Source: Turneriella parva DSM 21527 (lineage in GTDB: Bacteria; Spirochaetota; Leptospiria; Turneriellales; Turneriellaceae). Taken from it: 64,000 nucleotides of DNA. Both the position numbers and the translations under genes were made by a program. Shown one piece after another: positions 16,544-26,239 of the stretch. The DNA lies in NCBI RefSeq assembly GCF_000266885.1, contig NC_018020.1, positions 1,426,001 through 1,490,000 on the forward strand, written 5' to 3'. Position 1 is the stretch's first letter. The number at the start of each line of letters is the position of its first letter. The notes under the pieces are model-generated. The model saw nothing but the letters and a program-made list of their open reading frames with translations. It had not been told where the DNA came from and ran no database searches.

Positions 16544-16972
16544 ATGTACGAAAAAGGCAAAACATTCGAGCAGATTCAGATCGGCGACACCGCCAGTTTT
16601 TCGAAGACGATCACCGAAACCGATGTGTATCTCTTCGCCGGTATCAGCGGCGATTTTAATCCGCTGCACGTCAATGAAGAGTATGCAAAACAATCCCCCT
16701 TTAAAACCCGCATTGCCCACGGCGGGCTCGCCGCTTCACTTCTGGCGAATGTGCTCGGCATGAAGCTGCCTGGCCTGGGAACAATTGCCCTGGAGGTCAC
16801 GCAAAAGTTTCGCAACCCGGTGTATTTTGGCGACACCGTGACCTGCGCCGTGACCATTTCAAAGAAGATCGAGCGCATGAAAATAGTCGAAATGCAGATT
16901 CTCTGGTCGAACCAGCGCGGCGAAACCGTGAGTAAGGGTTCATGCCGCGTTATGCCGCCGGCGGCAGACTAA
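16544..16972 (+). CDS. MaoC-like (R)-enoyl-CoA hydratase
   Basis: 142 residues, a single hot-dog domain. The catalytic motif appears as SGDFNPLHVNEEYA (Asp and His), followed by RIAHGGLAASLLANVLG. It hydrates trans-2-enoyl-CoA to the (R)-3-hydroxy form. GAGG lies upstream of the ATG. Probably co-transcribed with the racemase-like gene. Confidence 0.88.
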   Translation: MYEKGKTFEQIQIGDTASFSKTITETDVYLFAGISGDFNPLHVNEEYAKQSPFKTRIAHGGLAASLLANVLGMKLPGLGTIALEVTQKFRNPVYFGDTVTCAVTISKKIERMKIVEMQILWSNQRGETVSKGSCRVMPPAAD

Positions 16973-17073
16973 CGGCTTGACATCCCCCTCGGGGTTTGTT
17001 TTTCTTGCCGACCCAACGCGCCCGGTCATCAAAAACATCTGGCTGCAAATTCGGGAAACTCAGGAGATTGAAC

Positions 17074-17487
17074 ATGAAAAAAACAGGTATGGCGGTCGTT
17101 GCAGCAGTTTTTATGCTGGCGGCTTGCGGCGGCAAGAATGCTGCCGTGAAAGATTTCGGCGAACTTTTTGACGGAGCGACGAAAGACCTTACGGCAATCG
17201 GCAACGATCTGAAAGAAGCCAAAGATTCTAAAGAAGTCGCCGCTGCTCTGAACAAGGTTTACGACGTCATGACAGCCATGAAGGCGAAGGGCGAAGAGCT
17301 CGAGAAGAAGCACGGCATGCGTGCGAAGGGCGAAATGCCACCAGAACTCAAGGCAAAAAGCGAAGCCTTTCAAGCCGCTGTCAAAGGTGTGTTTTCAGAC
17401 TCGCTGGTGAATGCCGTCAAGAAGCATGGTTCAAAACCAGAAGTTATGGAAGCGCTGAACAAAATCAAAAGCCTCAAAGGCGGCTGA
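17074..17487 (+). CDS. Small helical lipoprotein
   Basis: 137 residues from ATG 17074, chosen because AGGAG lies seven bases upstream and the signal peptide MKKTGMAVVAAVFMLAAC then begins normally; the longer frame from 16996 is rejected. Lipobox LAAC. The mature part is almost all charged helix (Lys/Glu/Ala), possibly coiled coil. No known family. A hairpin follows the stop. Confidence 0.75.
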   Translation: MKKTGMAVVAAVFMLAACGGKNAAVKDFGELFDGATKDLTAIGNDLKEAKDSKEVAAALNKVYDVMTAMKAKGEELEKKHGMRAKGEMPPELKAKSEAFQAAVKGVFSDSLVNAVKKHGSKPEVMEALNKIKSLKGG

Positions 17488-17501
17488 CCTTCATTTAAAC
17501 T

Positions 17502-17530
17502 CATCTGCCTTGCCAAGAGCGGGGCAGATG
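17502..17530 (+). terminator. Hairpin after the lipoprotein gene
   Basis: CATCTGCC (17502-17509) pairs with GGCAGATG (17523-17530). T-rich sequence follows only further on, so it is a possible terminator. Confidence 0.45.
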
Positions 17531-17549
17531 CAGTTCTCATGCCTTTATC

Positions 17550-17576
17550 TTGACAGGCTCTCTTTGACTGAATAAT
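17550..17576 (+). promoter_or_regulatory. Possible promoter of the receiver/ATPase gene
   Basis: TTGACA (17550-17555), then a 15-base spacer and AATAAT (17571-17576), 13 bases before the ATG at 17590. The spacer is shorter than ideal. Confidence 0.4.
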
Positions 17577-17589
17577 CGCTGACAGTTTC

Positions 17590-18492
17590 ATGCAGAAACC
17601 ACCAGTTCTCATTATTGATCCCGATCTCGCGCTGCAAGAGATACTTGGTGAAATTCTGAAAAACCGTTTCAGAATCTTTGTTGCGAATAGCATCGATGAA
17701 AGCCAGAATATAATGCAGGGTGAAGACCCGCACCTCATTTTCATCGAGCTTCAGTTGCCGGGTGAAGACGCGATTGAATTCATCGAACGCTCGAAACGCA
17801 GCAAGTCGAATACGCAGTTCATCGTCATTACCGACAACGCGACGGTAGAAAACGCGGTTACCGCGCTGCGCCACGGGGCCCTCGACTTTTTGAAGAAGCC
17901 TTTTGAAATCGACGACATCGCGCGCATAGTTGAAAAGTTTTTCTCGCTCACGGCGAATCGTGAAGCTGACTACGATATCTATTCAAGCATCGTTGAAGAG
18001 GCGCGCACGTTTGAACTCGCGACCGATTTTTCGATCGTCTCGACTTTCATGTCAGAGATTATGCACATTATCTCGCGTTTCGCCCGCATCGACAAAAAAA
18101 CCACACTCACGATCAGACTCTCGCTTTACGAAATGCTCGTGAACGCGATGGAGCACGGCAATCTTGAAATTAACTATGACATGAAGAAAAACCTGCTCGA
18201 AGAAGTGATGGATTACCAGCGTTACCTGACCGATCGCGCGAATGAAGTACCCTTTAAAGACCGCAAGGTTCGGGTTTCGTACAAATTCGATACAAAATCC
18301 ATTTCTTTCACGATTACCGACGAGGGTAAAGGCTTTGATGTCAGCAAGGTACCAAACCCCCACGCGACCGAGAATCTCGAACGGCTCAACGGCCGCGGCA
18401 TCTTCATCTCACGCGTGAATATGACAAGTGTCACCTACAACGAAAAAGGCAACTCTGTGACGCTCTACAAAGAGCTGGCCCCACCGGCGTAA
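17590..18492 (+). CDS. Pseudo-receiver fused to RsbW-like ATPase domain
   Basis: 300 residues. Residues 5-118 form a CheY-like receiver with D10/D12, T81 and K103, but the phospho-acceptor position is Glu53 (FIELQLPGED) rather than Asp. Residues 145-297 form a GHKL ATPase of the anti-sigma/serine-kinase type, with the N box E181..N185..H189, the G1 box DEGKGF (244-249) and the G2 box GRGIF (268-272). A partner-switching regulator is likely, kinase or binder of an anti-sigma antagonist. The Glu suggests a fixed active-like state or control without phosphorylation. A SpoIIE-type phosphatase is encoded at 58223. Confidence 0.85.
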   Translation: MQKPPVLIIDPDLALQEILGEILKNRFRIFVANSIDESQNIMQGEDPHLIFIELQLPGEDAIEFIERSKRSKSNTQFIVITDNATVENAVTALRHGALDFLKKPFEIDDIARIVEKFFSLTANREADYDIYSSIVEEARTFELATDFSIVSTFMSEIMHIISRFARIDKKTTLTIRLSLYEMLVNAMEHGNLEINYDMKKNLLEEVMDYQRYLTDRANEVPFKDRKVRVSYKFDTKSISFTITDEGKGFDVSKVPNPHATENLERLNGRGIFISRVNMTSVTYNEKGNSVTLYKELAPPA

Positions 18493-18518
18493 CCCGGTTC
18501 TACTGAGTAAACAATCCA

Positions 18519-19418
18519 TTACCGTATGCGTTCGAGAATTCTGAGCCGCGCCGATCGCGCGCGGGGGTTTTCGGCGATTTCTTTTTCATTGGGCGTGATG
18601 CCGCCGGGCTCCACTAGCCTGTAATCGCCCGGTTTGAAGTTACTCTTCGCAGTCGGATCTGTTTCTTTGATGAAAGCACGGTCGCGAAAGGCATGCTTGA
18701 CCAGCCTGTCTTCAAGCGAGTGAAAGCTTAAGATCGCCAACCTGCCGCCGACAGACAGCTGATCGGGCGCAAATTTGAGTGCCGATGCGAGTGCGTCGAG
18801 TTCGCCGTTCACAGCGATACGCAGTGCCTGAAACACCCGGGTTGCCGGGTATCGGTCGGCGTGCCCCTTTGCCTTGTACTTCGGCGGATAAACATGCTCA
18901 CAGATTTCGGTCAACTCGCGCGTGGTAGTGATCGGGGCTACCTTGCGTCGCTCCACGATTTCCCGCGCAATACGCCGTGAAAGCTTTTCTTCGCCAAATT
19001 CAAAGAAGATGCGGGCGAGCTCTTTCTCTTCAGCTGTGGCAAGTAATCTTGCCGCTGAGATGCCAGATTCAGCATTCATGCGCATGTCGAGTGGTTGGTC
19101 GAAACGAAAGCTGAAGCCGCGTTCGAAGAAATCAAAGTGCGCTGATGAAATACCGAGGTCGAAGAAAATAAACGCGAACGGTGCTTTGTCTCTGAAAGGG
19201 TTCTCGCCGAAATTTCCCTGGCGGTACTCTGTGATCTTACCGCCGGCTCTCTCGCGCGCCAGCTTCAGCATCTCTGCGTCGGCGTCTGAAGCATAGAGCG
19301 AAGCTTTCGGGTAAGCTGCAGCAAGAAGCAGCAGATGGCCTGCGAGGCCGGTCGTGCCGTCCCATACGCGCTGAGCGTCTGGGGCTAAGCTATTGAGGCA
19401 ACTTGCCGCCTCAACCAC
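18519..19418 (-). CDS. rsmH: 16S rRNA (cytosine-1402 N4)-methyltransferase
   Basis: 299 residues from GTG 19418. DGTTGLAGHLLLLAA (SAM loop), FDLGISSAHFD, RGFSFRFDQPLDMRMN and LSFHSLEDRLVKHAF are RsmH signatures. The usual N-terminal HxPVLLxE segment is encoded upstream in frame as FHLSILPEAV (19445-19416), but no ATG, GTG or TTG precedes it before clpC. Either a rare start (for example ATT) is used or the protein is slightly shortened. The family methylates C1402 in the ribosomal P site. Confidence 0.9.
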   Translation of the reverse strand: MVEAASCLNSLAPDAQRVWDGTTGLAGHLLLLAAAYPKASLYASDADAEMLKLARERAGGKITEYRQGNFGENPFRDKAPFAFIFFDLGISSAHFDFFERGFSFRFDQPLDMRMNAESGISAARLLATAEEKELARIFFEFGEEKLSRRIAREIVERRKVAPITTTRELTEICEHVYPPKYKAKGHADRYPATRVFQALRIAVNGELDALASALKFAPDQLSVGGRLAILSFHSLEDRLVKHAFRDRAFIKETDPTAKSNFKPGDYRLVEPGGITPNEKEIAENPRARSARLRILERIR

Positions 19419-19462
19419 AGCCTCGGGCAGAATGCTGAGGTGAAACGGCCTCTTCTCAGAGC

Positions 19463-22057
19463 TTATTTCTGTGTTACCTCGGGCTCGGCCTGCGATTCTG
19501 CTTCGCCCTCTTCATTGTTCTCGAGAATCGAATTTTCCCAGATTTCATCGATTGTGGCCTGGTCTTCGAAGTAATCTCCCTTGATTTCGAGAAACTTTTC
19601 TGCGCTCAGATTTTCAAAGGTAAACGACAGTTTCTTCGCACCTTCTTTCTCTTCGGTACCGATGCGTATTTCGACGGGCTGGGTAATTTTCTTTTCGAGC
19701 AGCATCATCGCGAGTTCGTCTTCAATCTCTCGCTGCACGAGGCGCTTTAACGGCCTTGCGCCATATTTTTCGCTATAGCCCTTTTCTGCCAGATAACTCT
19801 TTGCGTCGTCGTTCAGCGTCAGGTAAATATTCTTCTGCAGCGCGTTGAAGTTAATTTCGTCGATTGTCAACGAAACAATCTCTTGAATCTCTTCTTTGCT
19901 AAGCGGGTCGAAAATGATGACATCGTCGATACGGTTCAAGAACTCTGGTGAGAAATGTTTGCGCAGCTCTTCAAGAACCTGTTCCCGTTTGGAGTCTTGT
20001 CGGTTCTCAGCGTCACCGCTGAAGCCCAGCTTGCCGCCTTTCTGCAGAAAACGCGCGCCGATGTTCGACGTCAGAATAATGATGGTTTCTTTGAAATCCA
20101 CATGGTGGCCCGAATTATCCGTGAGTTCACCCTCATCGAGCACCTGCAGCAGAATATTCTGTATCTCAGCGTGTGCCTTCTCGATTTCGTCAAAAAGCAG
20201 CACTGAGTGCGGGTGGCGGCGAATCGCTTCGGTCAGCTGGCCCCCGTCTTCATGGCCGACATAACCTGGGGGCGACCCGATGAATTTTGAAACCGAATGC
20301 ATTTCCATGTATTCGCTCATGTCAAAGCGAATGAGCGCCTCTTCGTCGCCGAACATAAATTCGGCCAGGGCTTTTGCAAGCTCGGTCTTACCCACGCCCG
20401 TTGGTCCGAGAAAGACAAAGCTGCCGATTGGTCGGCGCGTTGACTTAAGCCCTGTACGTGCGCGGCGCACCGCGCGCGAAATCTGTTCGATTGCCGCCTT
20501 CTGGCCGACAACGCGGTCGGCGAGCTCTTCGTGCATTTTGATGAGGCGTTCGTTTTCGCTTTCTTCAAGCTGCTGCAGGGGAATGCCAGTCCAGTCTGAG
20601 ATGACGCGTGAAATATCTTCTGCACCGATTTCGACGCGCGCCTCTTTCTGGCTGCGGCGCCATGAGCTCATCGCGTCGGCGAGCTTCTGGTTCGCTTCGC
20701 CGATCTGGTCGCGCAATTTCGCCGCCTTTTCGTATTCTTGCTGGCGCACCATTTCATTCTTATCGCGCGTCAGTTGCTGCACTTCGCGTTCGATATCTTT
20801 GATCTCGTCGGGTATCACCGCCGATTTCAGGCGCGCGTGCGAGCCGGCTTCGTCTATGATGTCGATCGCCTTGTCAGGCAAGAAACGATCTTTAATGTAA
20901 CGGTCTGAAAGTTTCACAGCTGCGATAATCGCTTCTTTGCTGAAAGATACCGCGTGGTGTTTCTCATACGCATGCCTGAGACCGGCGAGTATACGAATCG
21001 CATCTTCAACCGACGGCTCTTCGACCATAACCGACTGAAAGCGGCGTTCAAGAGCTGAGTCGCGTTCGATATAACGCTTGTACTCACGCAGCGTGGTGGC
21101 ACCGATACACTGTATCTCGCCGCGCGCCAACGCTGGCTTCAAAATATTCGCGGCGTCGACCGCGCCTTCTGCTGCGCCAGCGCCGATGATTGTGTGCACC
21201 TCATCGATAAACAGAATCACATCTTTATTCGTGCGAATCTCTTTCATGATCTTTTTGATGCGGTCTTCAAATTCACCGCGGTACTTGGTACCGGCAATAA
21301 GCGCCGCAACGTCGAGCGAATAGACCTGGCGGTTGAACATCGGCTCGGGCACACGCTTCTGCGCGATACGCTGCGCCAGACCTTCAGCGATTGCTGTTTT
21401 GCCGACGCCCGCTTCGCCAATCAGAATCGGGTTGTTTTTGGTCTTGCGCGAAAGTATCTGTATCACGCGTTCGATCTCATGGTCACGCCCAATGACCGGG
21501 TCGGTGAGTTTCTCTTCGGCCATACGCGACAGGTTACGCGCAAACTCGTCGAGCATCGGGGTTTTCGAAGCTTCTTTCTTCGGCTGCGCCGCTGACGCTG
21601 TTTTTTGGGTCGTTGTTGCCTGCGGCAACCCCAGAGTCGCGTTTAGCTCGTTGCGAATAACCTGGTAGTTAATCTGAAAAGATTGTAGGGCATTGGCGAC
21701 AATGCCGCTCGTGTCGCGCAGCAGCGCCAGCAGTACGTGCTCAGAGCCGATGTAACTGTGGCGCATTTTGCGCGCCTCATCGCGCGAGAGCTCGAGAATG
21801 CGCTGCACCTTGTCTTTGGTTGTCGGGTCGATCACCATCGTCGCGCTGTCTTGCTCGGCACGTTTTTCGATCTCTTTTTTCAGCTCGCCCAGGTCGATAC
21901 CCAGGTTCATCAGCATCTTCACAGCTACCGAGTCTTGTGCCTTCAAGAGCCCCAGCAGAATATGCTCTGGCCCTAAAAACTCATGGCCGAGGCGCTTGGC
22001 CTCGCGGGGCGCGTATTCGTTAATAATCTTCTTAACGCGGTTTGTGAAGTCGAACAT
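19463..22057 (-). CDS. clpC: ClpC-type AAA+ unfoldase
   Basis: 864 residues. Clp N-repeats occupy 1-150 ([20 protein letters not shown]), AAA-1 has Walker [10 protein letters not shown] and the UVR-like coiled region [15 protein letters not shown] lies between the domains. AAA-2 has [16 protein letters not shown] and [13 protein letters not shown]. Feeds unfolded proteins to ClpP. The tail is acidic (Glu-rich). The promoter has perfect -35/-10 spacing and only six bases before the ATG, predicting a leaderless mRNA. rsmH follows 44 bases after the stop. Confidence 0.95.
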   Translation of the reverse strand: MFDFTNRVKKIINEYAPREAKRLGHEFLGPEHILLGLLKAQDSVAVKMLMNLGIDLGELKKEIEKRAEQDSATMVIDPTTKDKVQRILELSRDEARKMRHSYIGSEHVLLALLRDTSGIVANALQSFQINYQVIRNELNATLGLPQATTTQKTASAAQPKKEASKTPMLDEFARNLSRMAEEKLTDPVIGRDHEIERVIQILSRKTKNNPILIGEAGVGKTAIAEGLAQRIAQKRVPEPMFNRQVYSLDVAALIAGTKYRGEFEDRIKKIMKEIRTNKDVILFIDEVHTIIGAGAAEGAVDAANILKPALARGEIQCIGATTLREYKRYIERDSALERRFQSVMVEEPSVEDAIRILAGLRHAYEKHHAVSFSKEAIIAAVKLSDRYIKDRFLPDKAIDIIDEAGSHARLKSAVIPDEIKDIEREVQQLTRDKNEMVRQQEYEKAAKLRDQIGEANQKLADAMSSWRRSQKEARVEIGAEDISRVISDWTGIPLQQLEESENERLIKMHEELADRVVGQKAAIEQISRAVRRARTGLKSTRRPIGSFVFLGPTGVGKTELAKALAEFMFGDEEALIRFDMSEYMEMHSVSKFIGSPPGYVGHEDGGQLTEAIRRHPHSVLLFDEIEKAHAEIQNILLQVLDEGELTDNSGHHVDFKETIIILTSNIGARFLQKGGKLGFSGDAENRQDSKREQVLEELRKHFSPEFLNRIDDVIIFDPLSKEEIQEIVSLTIDEINFNALQKNIYLTLNDDAKSYLAEKGYSEKYGARPLKRLVQREIEDELAMMLLEKKITQPVEIRIGTEEKEGAKKLSFTFENLSAEKFLEIKGDYFEDQATIDEIWENSILENNEEGEAESQAEPEVTQK

Positions 22058-22063
22058 AAGGAT

Positions 22064-22092
22064 ATTATAGTTTCGGCAGACATGACCGTCAA
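22064..22092 (-). promoter_or_regulatory. clpC promoter, leaderless type
   Basis: Minus strand: TTGACG (22087-22092), 17 bases, TATAAT (22064-22069), then six bases to the ATG at 22057. No Shine-Dalgarno can fit. Confidence 0.75.
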
Positions 22093-22180
22093 TAAAAACA
22101 ATCCTTCAGGTTATTCGCAGCACCAGGCGCCGAGTCTGCTGTTGCGGCTTTTGTGGCCAAGCCCCTCAATTTAGATTAGG

Positions 22181-22534
22181 ATGCATAACGAACCTGAATC
22201 CTCAACTATGTTCTTTAAACGCCGCACAAAGAATCTTCATGGCACCATCGCCGAGGCCGAAGCACCGTGGCAGAACTGCATCGGTGTCTGTAGCAAGTGT
22301 GCCCGAAAACTCAAAGCCATGGAAGGTGACAAAACCCGGCTGCGCGTCGCTCTAAAGGCGCTCGTGGCTGAGCGGGGGCTCAAAAAGAAAGTGCGCGCAG
22401 TCGATGTCACCTGCCTCGATGTTTGTCCCGAAAACAGTATCACTGTTGCGCACTTTACCAGATCGTCCATTCGCGTGATGAACGTGGGCGGTGGCGCGGC
22501 ACCCGAAGCGATACTTCAAGAATTCGGCTACTGA
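22181..22534 (+). CDS. Thioredoxin-like [2Fe-2S] ferredoxin-type protein
   Basis: 117 residues from ATG 22181 (ATG 22208 also possible). Cysteines C33, C37, C40, C78 and C82, in NCIGVCSKC and TCLDVCPENS, resemble the C...C / CxxxC cluster of thioredoxin-fold ferredoxins. Probably a cytoplasmic electron carrier or iron-sulfur protein. It ends 10 bases before the convergent RND pump gene. Confidence 0.65.
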   Translation: MHNEPESSTMFFKRRTKNLHGTIAEAEAPWQNCIGVCSKCARKLKAMEGDKTRLRVALKALVAERGLKKKVRAVDVTCLDVCPENSITVAHFTRSSIRVMNVGGGAAPEAILQEFGY

Positions 22535-22544
22535 AAAGCCACAG

Positions 22545-25500
22545 TTATTTTCGCCCCTCTTCAAGCAACTTGTAGAACGAGGGCAAGAACAGCAACGTCA
22601 TGAGTGTCGCGCTGACAAGACCGCCCAGCACCACGAGGGCGAGCGGCCTTTGCACCTCTGCGCCGATGCCGGTGTTCAAGACCATCGGCAAGAAGCCGAG
22701 GCTCGCGACGAGCGCCGTCATGAGCACGGGGCGCAGACGACCGAGTGCACCGAGTTTCACCGCTTCGGCAACACTATGCCCTTCGGCCACGAGATCGTTC
22801 AGGTACTTTACCTTCACGAGGCCGTTCAGAACTGCGAGGCCCGAGAGCGCGATAAAGCCGATCGCGGCTGAAACGGTGAAGTTCATCTTCGCCAGGTACA
22901 GTGAAACCACGCCGCCCGTCCAGGCGAAGGGTATCGTGAGAAAAATCAATACGGTCTGCCGCATCGAGCCGAAGGTTCGCCACACGAGGTAGAATATCAA
23001 TGCCAGAACGAGCGGCACCACGATGATGAGTCGCAGCCGGGCGCGTTCGAGATTTTTGAACTGCCCACCCCACTGCAGGCGAAAATCGGCGGGTAAGCCA
23101 AGTTCGGTCTTGATGCGTGCCTGCGCTTCTTGCACAAACGACAGCGTATCGCGCTCACCCAAATAAACCGCGATGCCTGCGTAACGGTTCATGCCGCTGC
23201 GCGAAATCGAAGTGATCGTCGTTCGCTCTTCAAAATCGGCGAGTTCGCCCAAAGCAATCGTGCCACCTGCGGGCAATGCAATCGGCAGCCGGCGAATGAG
23301 CGCCACGTTGCGCCGGCTTTCATCGTCGATTTTCACGATGATACCGAATCTCCAGTCATTCTCATAATAGCTGCCGACCATTCTGCCAACCATCGCGGCC
23401 TGAAATCCCTCGTTTACTGCGGCTACGGAGAGCCCGTAATAATTAATCTTGTCGTATTTGAGTTTCAGGTGCACGACCGCGCTGCGCCGCAGAGCGGTGA
23501 GCGCATCGAGCGACACCGCTTTGGTACCCGGTATACTTTCCATAATCGCCACGGCCTTCTCTTGCAGCGCAAAGAGCGATTCGAGATCGCGGCCATAGAT
23601 GCGCAGCGAAACGTCGGCGCGGCTGCCTTCGAGAATTTCGTTAAACCGCATCGCAATGGGCTGCGTCTGCGCGAGCTCAGATTCGGCAAGCACCGGCGTC
23701 TTCGCGAGAATCGGGGCGAGGTCGTTCTGCATCTGCGTGAAAAGTTCGTCGGTCGTCAGCGTTTTTCCGCGGGAATTCTTGCGCCAACGCGACTGGTCTT
23801 TGTTGAGGATTACGAAAAGGTCTGTGAGATTCACCCCCATCGGGTCGGTCGCCGCCTCACTCGTGCCAATGCGGCCGAAGACGCGAGTGACTTCGGGGTA
23901 AGCCGCGATAATCTTTTCAGCCCGACGCTCGCGGTCGATGGATTCGGTGAGCGAGATGCGTGCATCGTGCAGCAGGTTCAGCGTCATGTCGCCTTCATTG
24001 AGTGGCGGCATGAAGTCTGCCCCAAGCCGGGTAAAAAGCCACGCACAGGCTGCGAAAACGAGCACAATCGGCAGAATGAACCGTTTGGCATGCTTCAGCG
24101 GAAAGTTCAGCACCGGCTCATAGACTGCGTAGAGCGCAGTGATGAACCGGGTCTTATGCGGTTTGAACTTGGGTGCAAGGTAAATGCCCAAAACGGGCAT
24201 CACGAGCACCGCGACGATGAGAGCTCCCCCCAAGGCAAATAGAACCGTGACTGCCATCGGGTAATAGAGCTTGCCTTCGATACCCTCGAGACTCAGAATC
24301 GGCAGATAGACTGCCATGATGATGATCATGCCGGTGGTCATCGGCCCCATAATCTGCAGCGTCGCTTCTTTGGCCTGCGCCAGGCGCTGCGCGAAATTTT
24401 TGGGCGGGTCGTGCTCGATGCGGGTCAGAAGGTTTTCCATCATCACGATCGAGCCGTCGACAATGAGACCGAAATCGAGCGCGCCCAGACTCATCAGGTT
24501 GGCTGATATGCCGAAAATCTTCATGCCCAAGAGCGCCATCGCCATCGACACCGGTATTGCGAGCGCGACGAAGAACGCAGCGCGCATATTACCCAAAAAC
24601 AGAAACAGAATGAGCACGACGATCGCCGCCCCCTCGCCGAGGTTTTTTACAATTGTTTTCACCGTCGCGTTCACCAAAAAACTGCGTGAATACAGAACCT
24701 GCGTCTCGACGTCTTCTGGCAGCGGAGCGTGCTTTAGCGCCTCTTCGGCGTGCAGGGCGACTTCACGGCTGTTCTGGCCCGAGAGCATGAGCACCGTGCC
24801 CAGCACTGTTTCTTCACCGTTATAGGTTGCCGCACCGATTCGCTGCGCATGGTAGTTGCCGATGCGCGCGACCTGCTTAAGGCGAATCGGGCTACCATTC
24901 CAGTTAACACGCAGCGGCAGTTCCTTTACCTGATCGAGATTTAACCCCGCATAGGTGCTGACGATGAACTGCTGCTTGTTCTTCTCTATGTAACCGCCAC
25001 CATAGTTGTCGCCAAGGCTCTTGAGGCTTTCAGAGATATGGTTGAAAGTGATGCCAAATTCTTCCATCTTAAGGGGATAACTCTCGATATGCACCTGCCG
25101 TTCATAACCGCCGAGTGAATCGACTTCTGCCACGCCGGCAATATTCGATTTGAGATACGGCCTGATGACGAAATGCTGAATCGTGCGCAAATAGACGAGC
25201 CGATCGATTTCAGGTTTCTTCGCGAGCGCCGAACCGGGTTTTGGAACCAACGCATACATAAAAACTTCGCCGAGCCCGGTGGTGATCGGCGCCATTTCTA
25301 GCACCACGCCCGCAGGCACCGCTGCCGAAGCCTTGATGATTTTCTCTGCGACCTGTTGCCTTGCCCAGTAGATATTCGTATCGTCGTGAAAAATCACAAC
25401 CGTCTGAGAGAGCCCAAAGCGCGAAAGCGATCTGACTTCTTTCACCTGCGGCAAACCCGCCATCTCGGTTTCGACAAAATAGGTGACCGACTTTTCAACC

Positions 25501-25679
25501 TGTTGTGGGTCTAAGCCCCCTGTCTTGGCATTGATAATCACCTGCACATTGGTGATATCGGGCACCGCGTCGACGGGCAATCTGAGCGCCGCCAACAAGG
25601 CGACTGCGAGTGTCGCCGCAATTGCCAGTACCACCGTGCCCCGGTTCGCCAGCGCAAATTCCAATAACTTCTTTAGCAT
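22545..25679 (-). CDS. Heavy-metal efflux RND transporter, CzcA/CusA family
   Basis: 1044 residues, full length for HME-RND pumps. LPVDAVPDITNVQVIINA near the N-terminus and GALDFGLIVDGSIVMMENLL in TM4 are diagnostic of the heavy-metal branch; twelve membrane segments and two large periplasmic loops are evident. It exports divalent or monovalent metal ions across the envelope using protons. Upstream is a His-rich exported protein and a Fur-like operator. The usual periplasmic adaptor (CzcB) and outer-membrane channel (CzcC) genes are not adjacent, so partners must come from elsewhere. Confidence 0.93.
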   Translation of the reverse strand: MLKKLLEFALANRGTVVLAIAATLAVALLAALRLPVDAVPDITNVQVIINAKTGGLDPQQVEKSVTYFVETEMAGLPQVKEVRSLSRFGLSQTVVIFHDDTNIYWARQQVAEKIIKASAAVPAGVVLEMAPITTGLGEVFMYALVPKPGSALAKKPEIDRLVYLRTIQHFVIRPYLKSNIAGVAEVDSLGGYERQVHIESYPLKMEEFGITFNHISESLKSLGDNYGGGYIEKNKQQFIVSTYAGLNLDQVKELPLRVNWNGSPIRLKQVARIGNYHAQRIGAATYNGEETVLGTVLMLSGQNSREVALHAEEALKHAPLPEDVETQVLYSRSFLVNATVKTIVKNLGEGAAIVVLILFLFLGNMRAAFFVALAIPVSMAMALLGMKIFGISANLMSLGALDFGLIVDGSIVMMENLLTRIEHDPPKNFAQRLAQAKEATLQIMGPMTTGMIIIMAVYLPILSLEGIEGKLYYPMAVTVLFALGGALIVAVLVMPVLGIYLAPKFKPHKTRFITALYAVYEPVLNFPLKHAKRFILPIVLVFAACAWLFTRLGADFMPPLNEGDMTLNLLHDARISLTESIDRERRAEKIIAAYPEVTRVFGRIGTSEAATDPMGVNLTDLFVILNKDQSRWRKNSRGKTLTTDELFTQMQNDLAPILAKTPVLAESELAQTQPIAMRFNEILEGSRADVSLRIYGRDLESLFALQEKAVAIMESIPGTKAVSLDALTALRRSAVVHLKLKYDKINYYGLSVAAVNEGFQAAMVGRMVGSYYENDWRFGIIVKIDDESRRNVALIRRLPIALPAGGTIALGELADFEERTTITSISRSGMNRYAGIAVYLGERDTLSFVQEAQARIKTELGLPADFRLQWGGQFKNLERARLRLIIVVPLVLALIFYLVWRTFGSMRQTVLIFLTIPFAWTGGVVSLYLAKMNFTVSAAIGFIALSGLAVLNGLVKVKYLNDLVAEGHSVAEAVKLGALGRLRPVLMTALVASLGFLPMVLNTGIGAEVQRPLALVVLGGLVSATLMTLLFLPSFYKLLEEGRK

Positions 25680-25733
25680 ATTTCTCTCCCCTGTGAATTG
25701 CTGAATTGGGGTTCAGCGGCCCCGGCTAATCGC

Positions 25734-26126
25734 TCAGGCAGCCGGCGGCGCGCGTAGTGAGGGGGGAGATTTAACGAATCGGAAAAAAGGCGACGTGTCG
25801 CTGGTAGACCTGACCTTTGCTATGGCAAAAATGACAACAGGCGTTACCGCTGCCGTGTTGAGCAGCGCCATGCTGGCTAAATCGGGTGCGAGATAGCAGA
25901 CTGATTTTTCGACATTGCCGTTTTCAAAGGTGTATTCGAAGAGAGACTCTTGCCCTGCGTGCGTGGCCTCGTGTTCGTGGGGCAAATCGGCATGGCAGCT
26001 GGCGCTGATCTCATTGCCGACGCAAACCTGATCATGACTTCCGCCGTGGTCGATGTGCACCGTAGAAAGCGCCGAGCTCGCCACGAATGCGAGATAAAGC
26101 AGATTGATTGTCGCAAACCGCCGCAT
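25734..26126 (-). CDS. His-rich exported protein, DUF2946-like
   Basis: 130 residues from ATG 26126 (26141 possible). A signal-like segment (INLLYLAFVASSALSTVHI) is followed by a His/Asp/Cys-rich stretch (HIDHGG, CHADLPHEHEATHAG) and a membrane helix. The C-terminal SLRAPPAA recalls the RxPP tails of DUF2946 proteins. Probably binds metal in the periplasm; it lies 54 bases before the RND pump gene in the same direction. Confidence 0.6.
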   Translation of the reverse strand: MRRFATINLLYLAFVASSALSTVHIDHGGSHDQVCVGNEISASCHADLPHEHEATHAGQESLFEYTFENGNVEKSVCYLAPDLASMALLNTAAVTPVVIFAIAKVRSTSDTSPFFRFVKSPPSLRAPPAA

Positions 26127-26136
26127 CGCTTCACAT

Positions 26137-26165
26137 AGCATGTGAAATCTTTTTCAGGCTGTCAA
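26137..26165 (-). promoter_or_regulatory. Possible promoter of the metal-efflux operon
   Basis: Minus strand: TTGACA (26160-26165), 17 bases, CATGCT (26137-26142). The -10 is weak. Confidence 0.4.
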
Positions 26166-26186
26166 AAAAAATCGCAATACCTGCCT

Positions 26187-26205
26187 GAGAATGAAAATCA
26201 TTCGG
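26187..26205. promoter_or_regulatory. Fur-family-like operator
   Basis: GAGAATGAAAATCATTCGG matches the 19-bp Fur consensus at 14 positions and contains the exact inverted repeat GAATGA-AAA-TCATTC (26189-26203). It sits about 20 bases upstream of the presumed -35, suggesting metal-dependent control by Fur, Zur or PerR. Confidence 0.5.
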
Positions 26206-26239
26206 GTAAGACGTTGAGAAGCCATGAGCGGCCCCGGTC

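Noticed and set aside
16978-17010. TTGACA followed by a CCCC-GGGG stem and T-run after the MaoC gene
   Set aside because: The stem is only four to five pairs and the promoter lacks a -10, so neither a terminator nor a promoter could be supported.
23130-24242. 370-codon open frame on the plus strand
   Set aside because: Antisense to the RND pump; Arg/His-rich translation with no family features.
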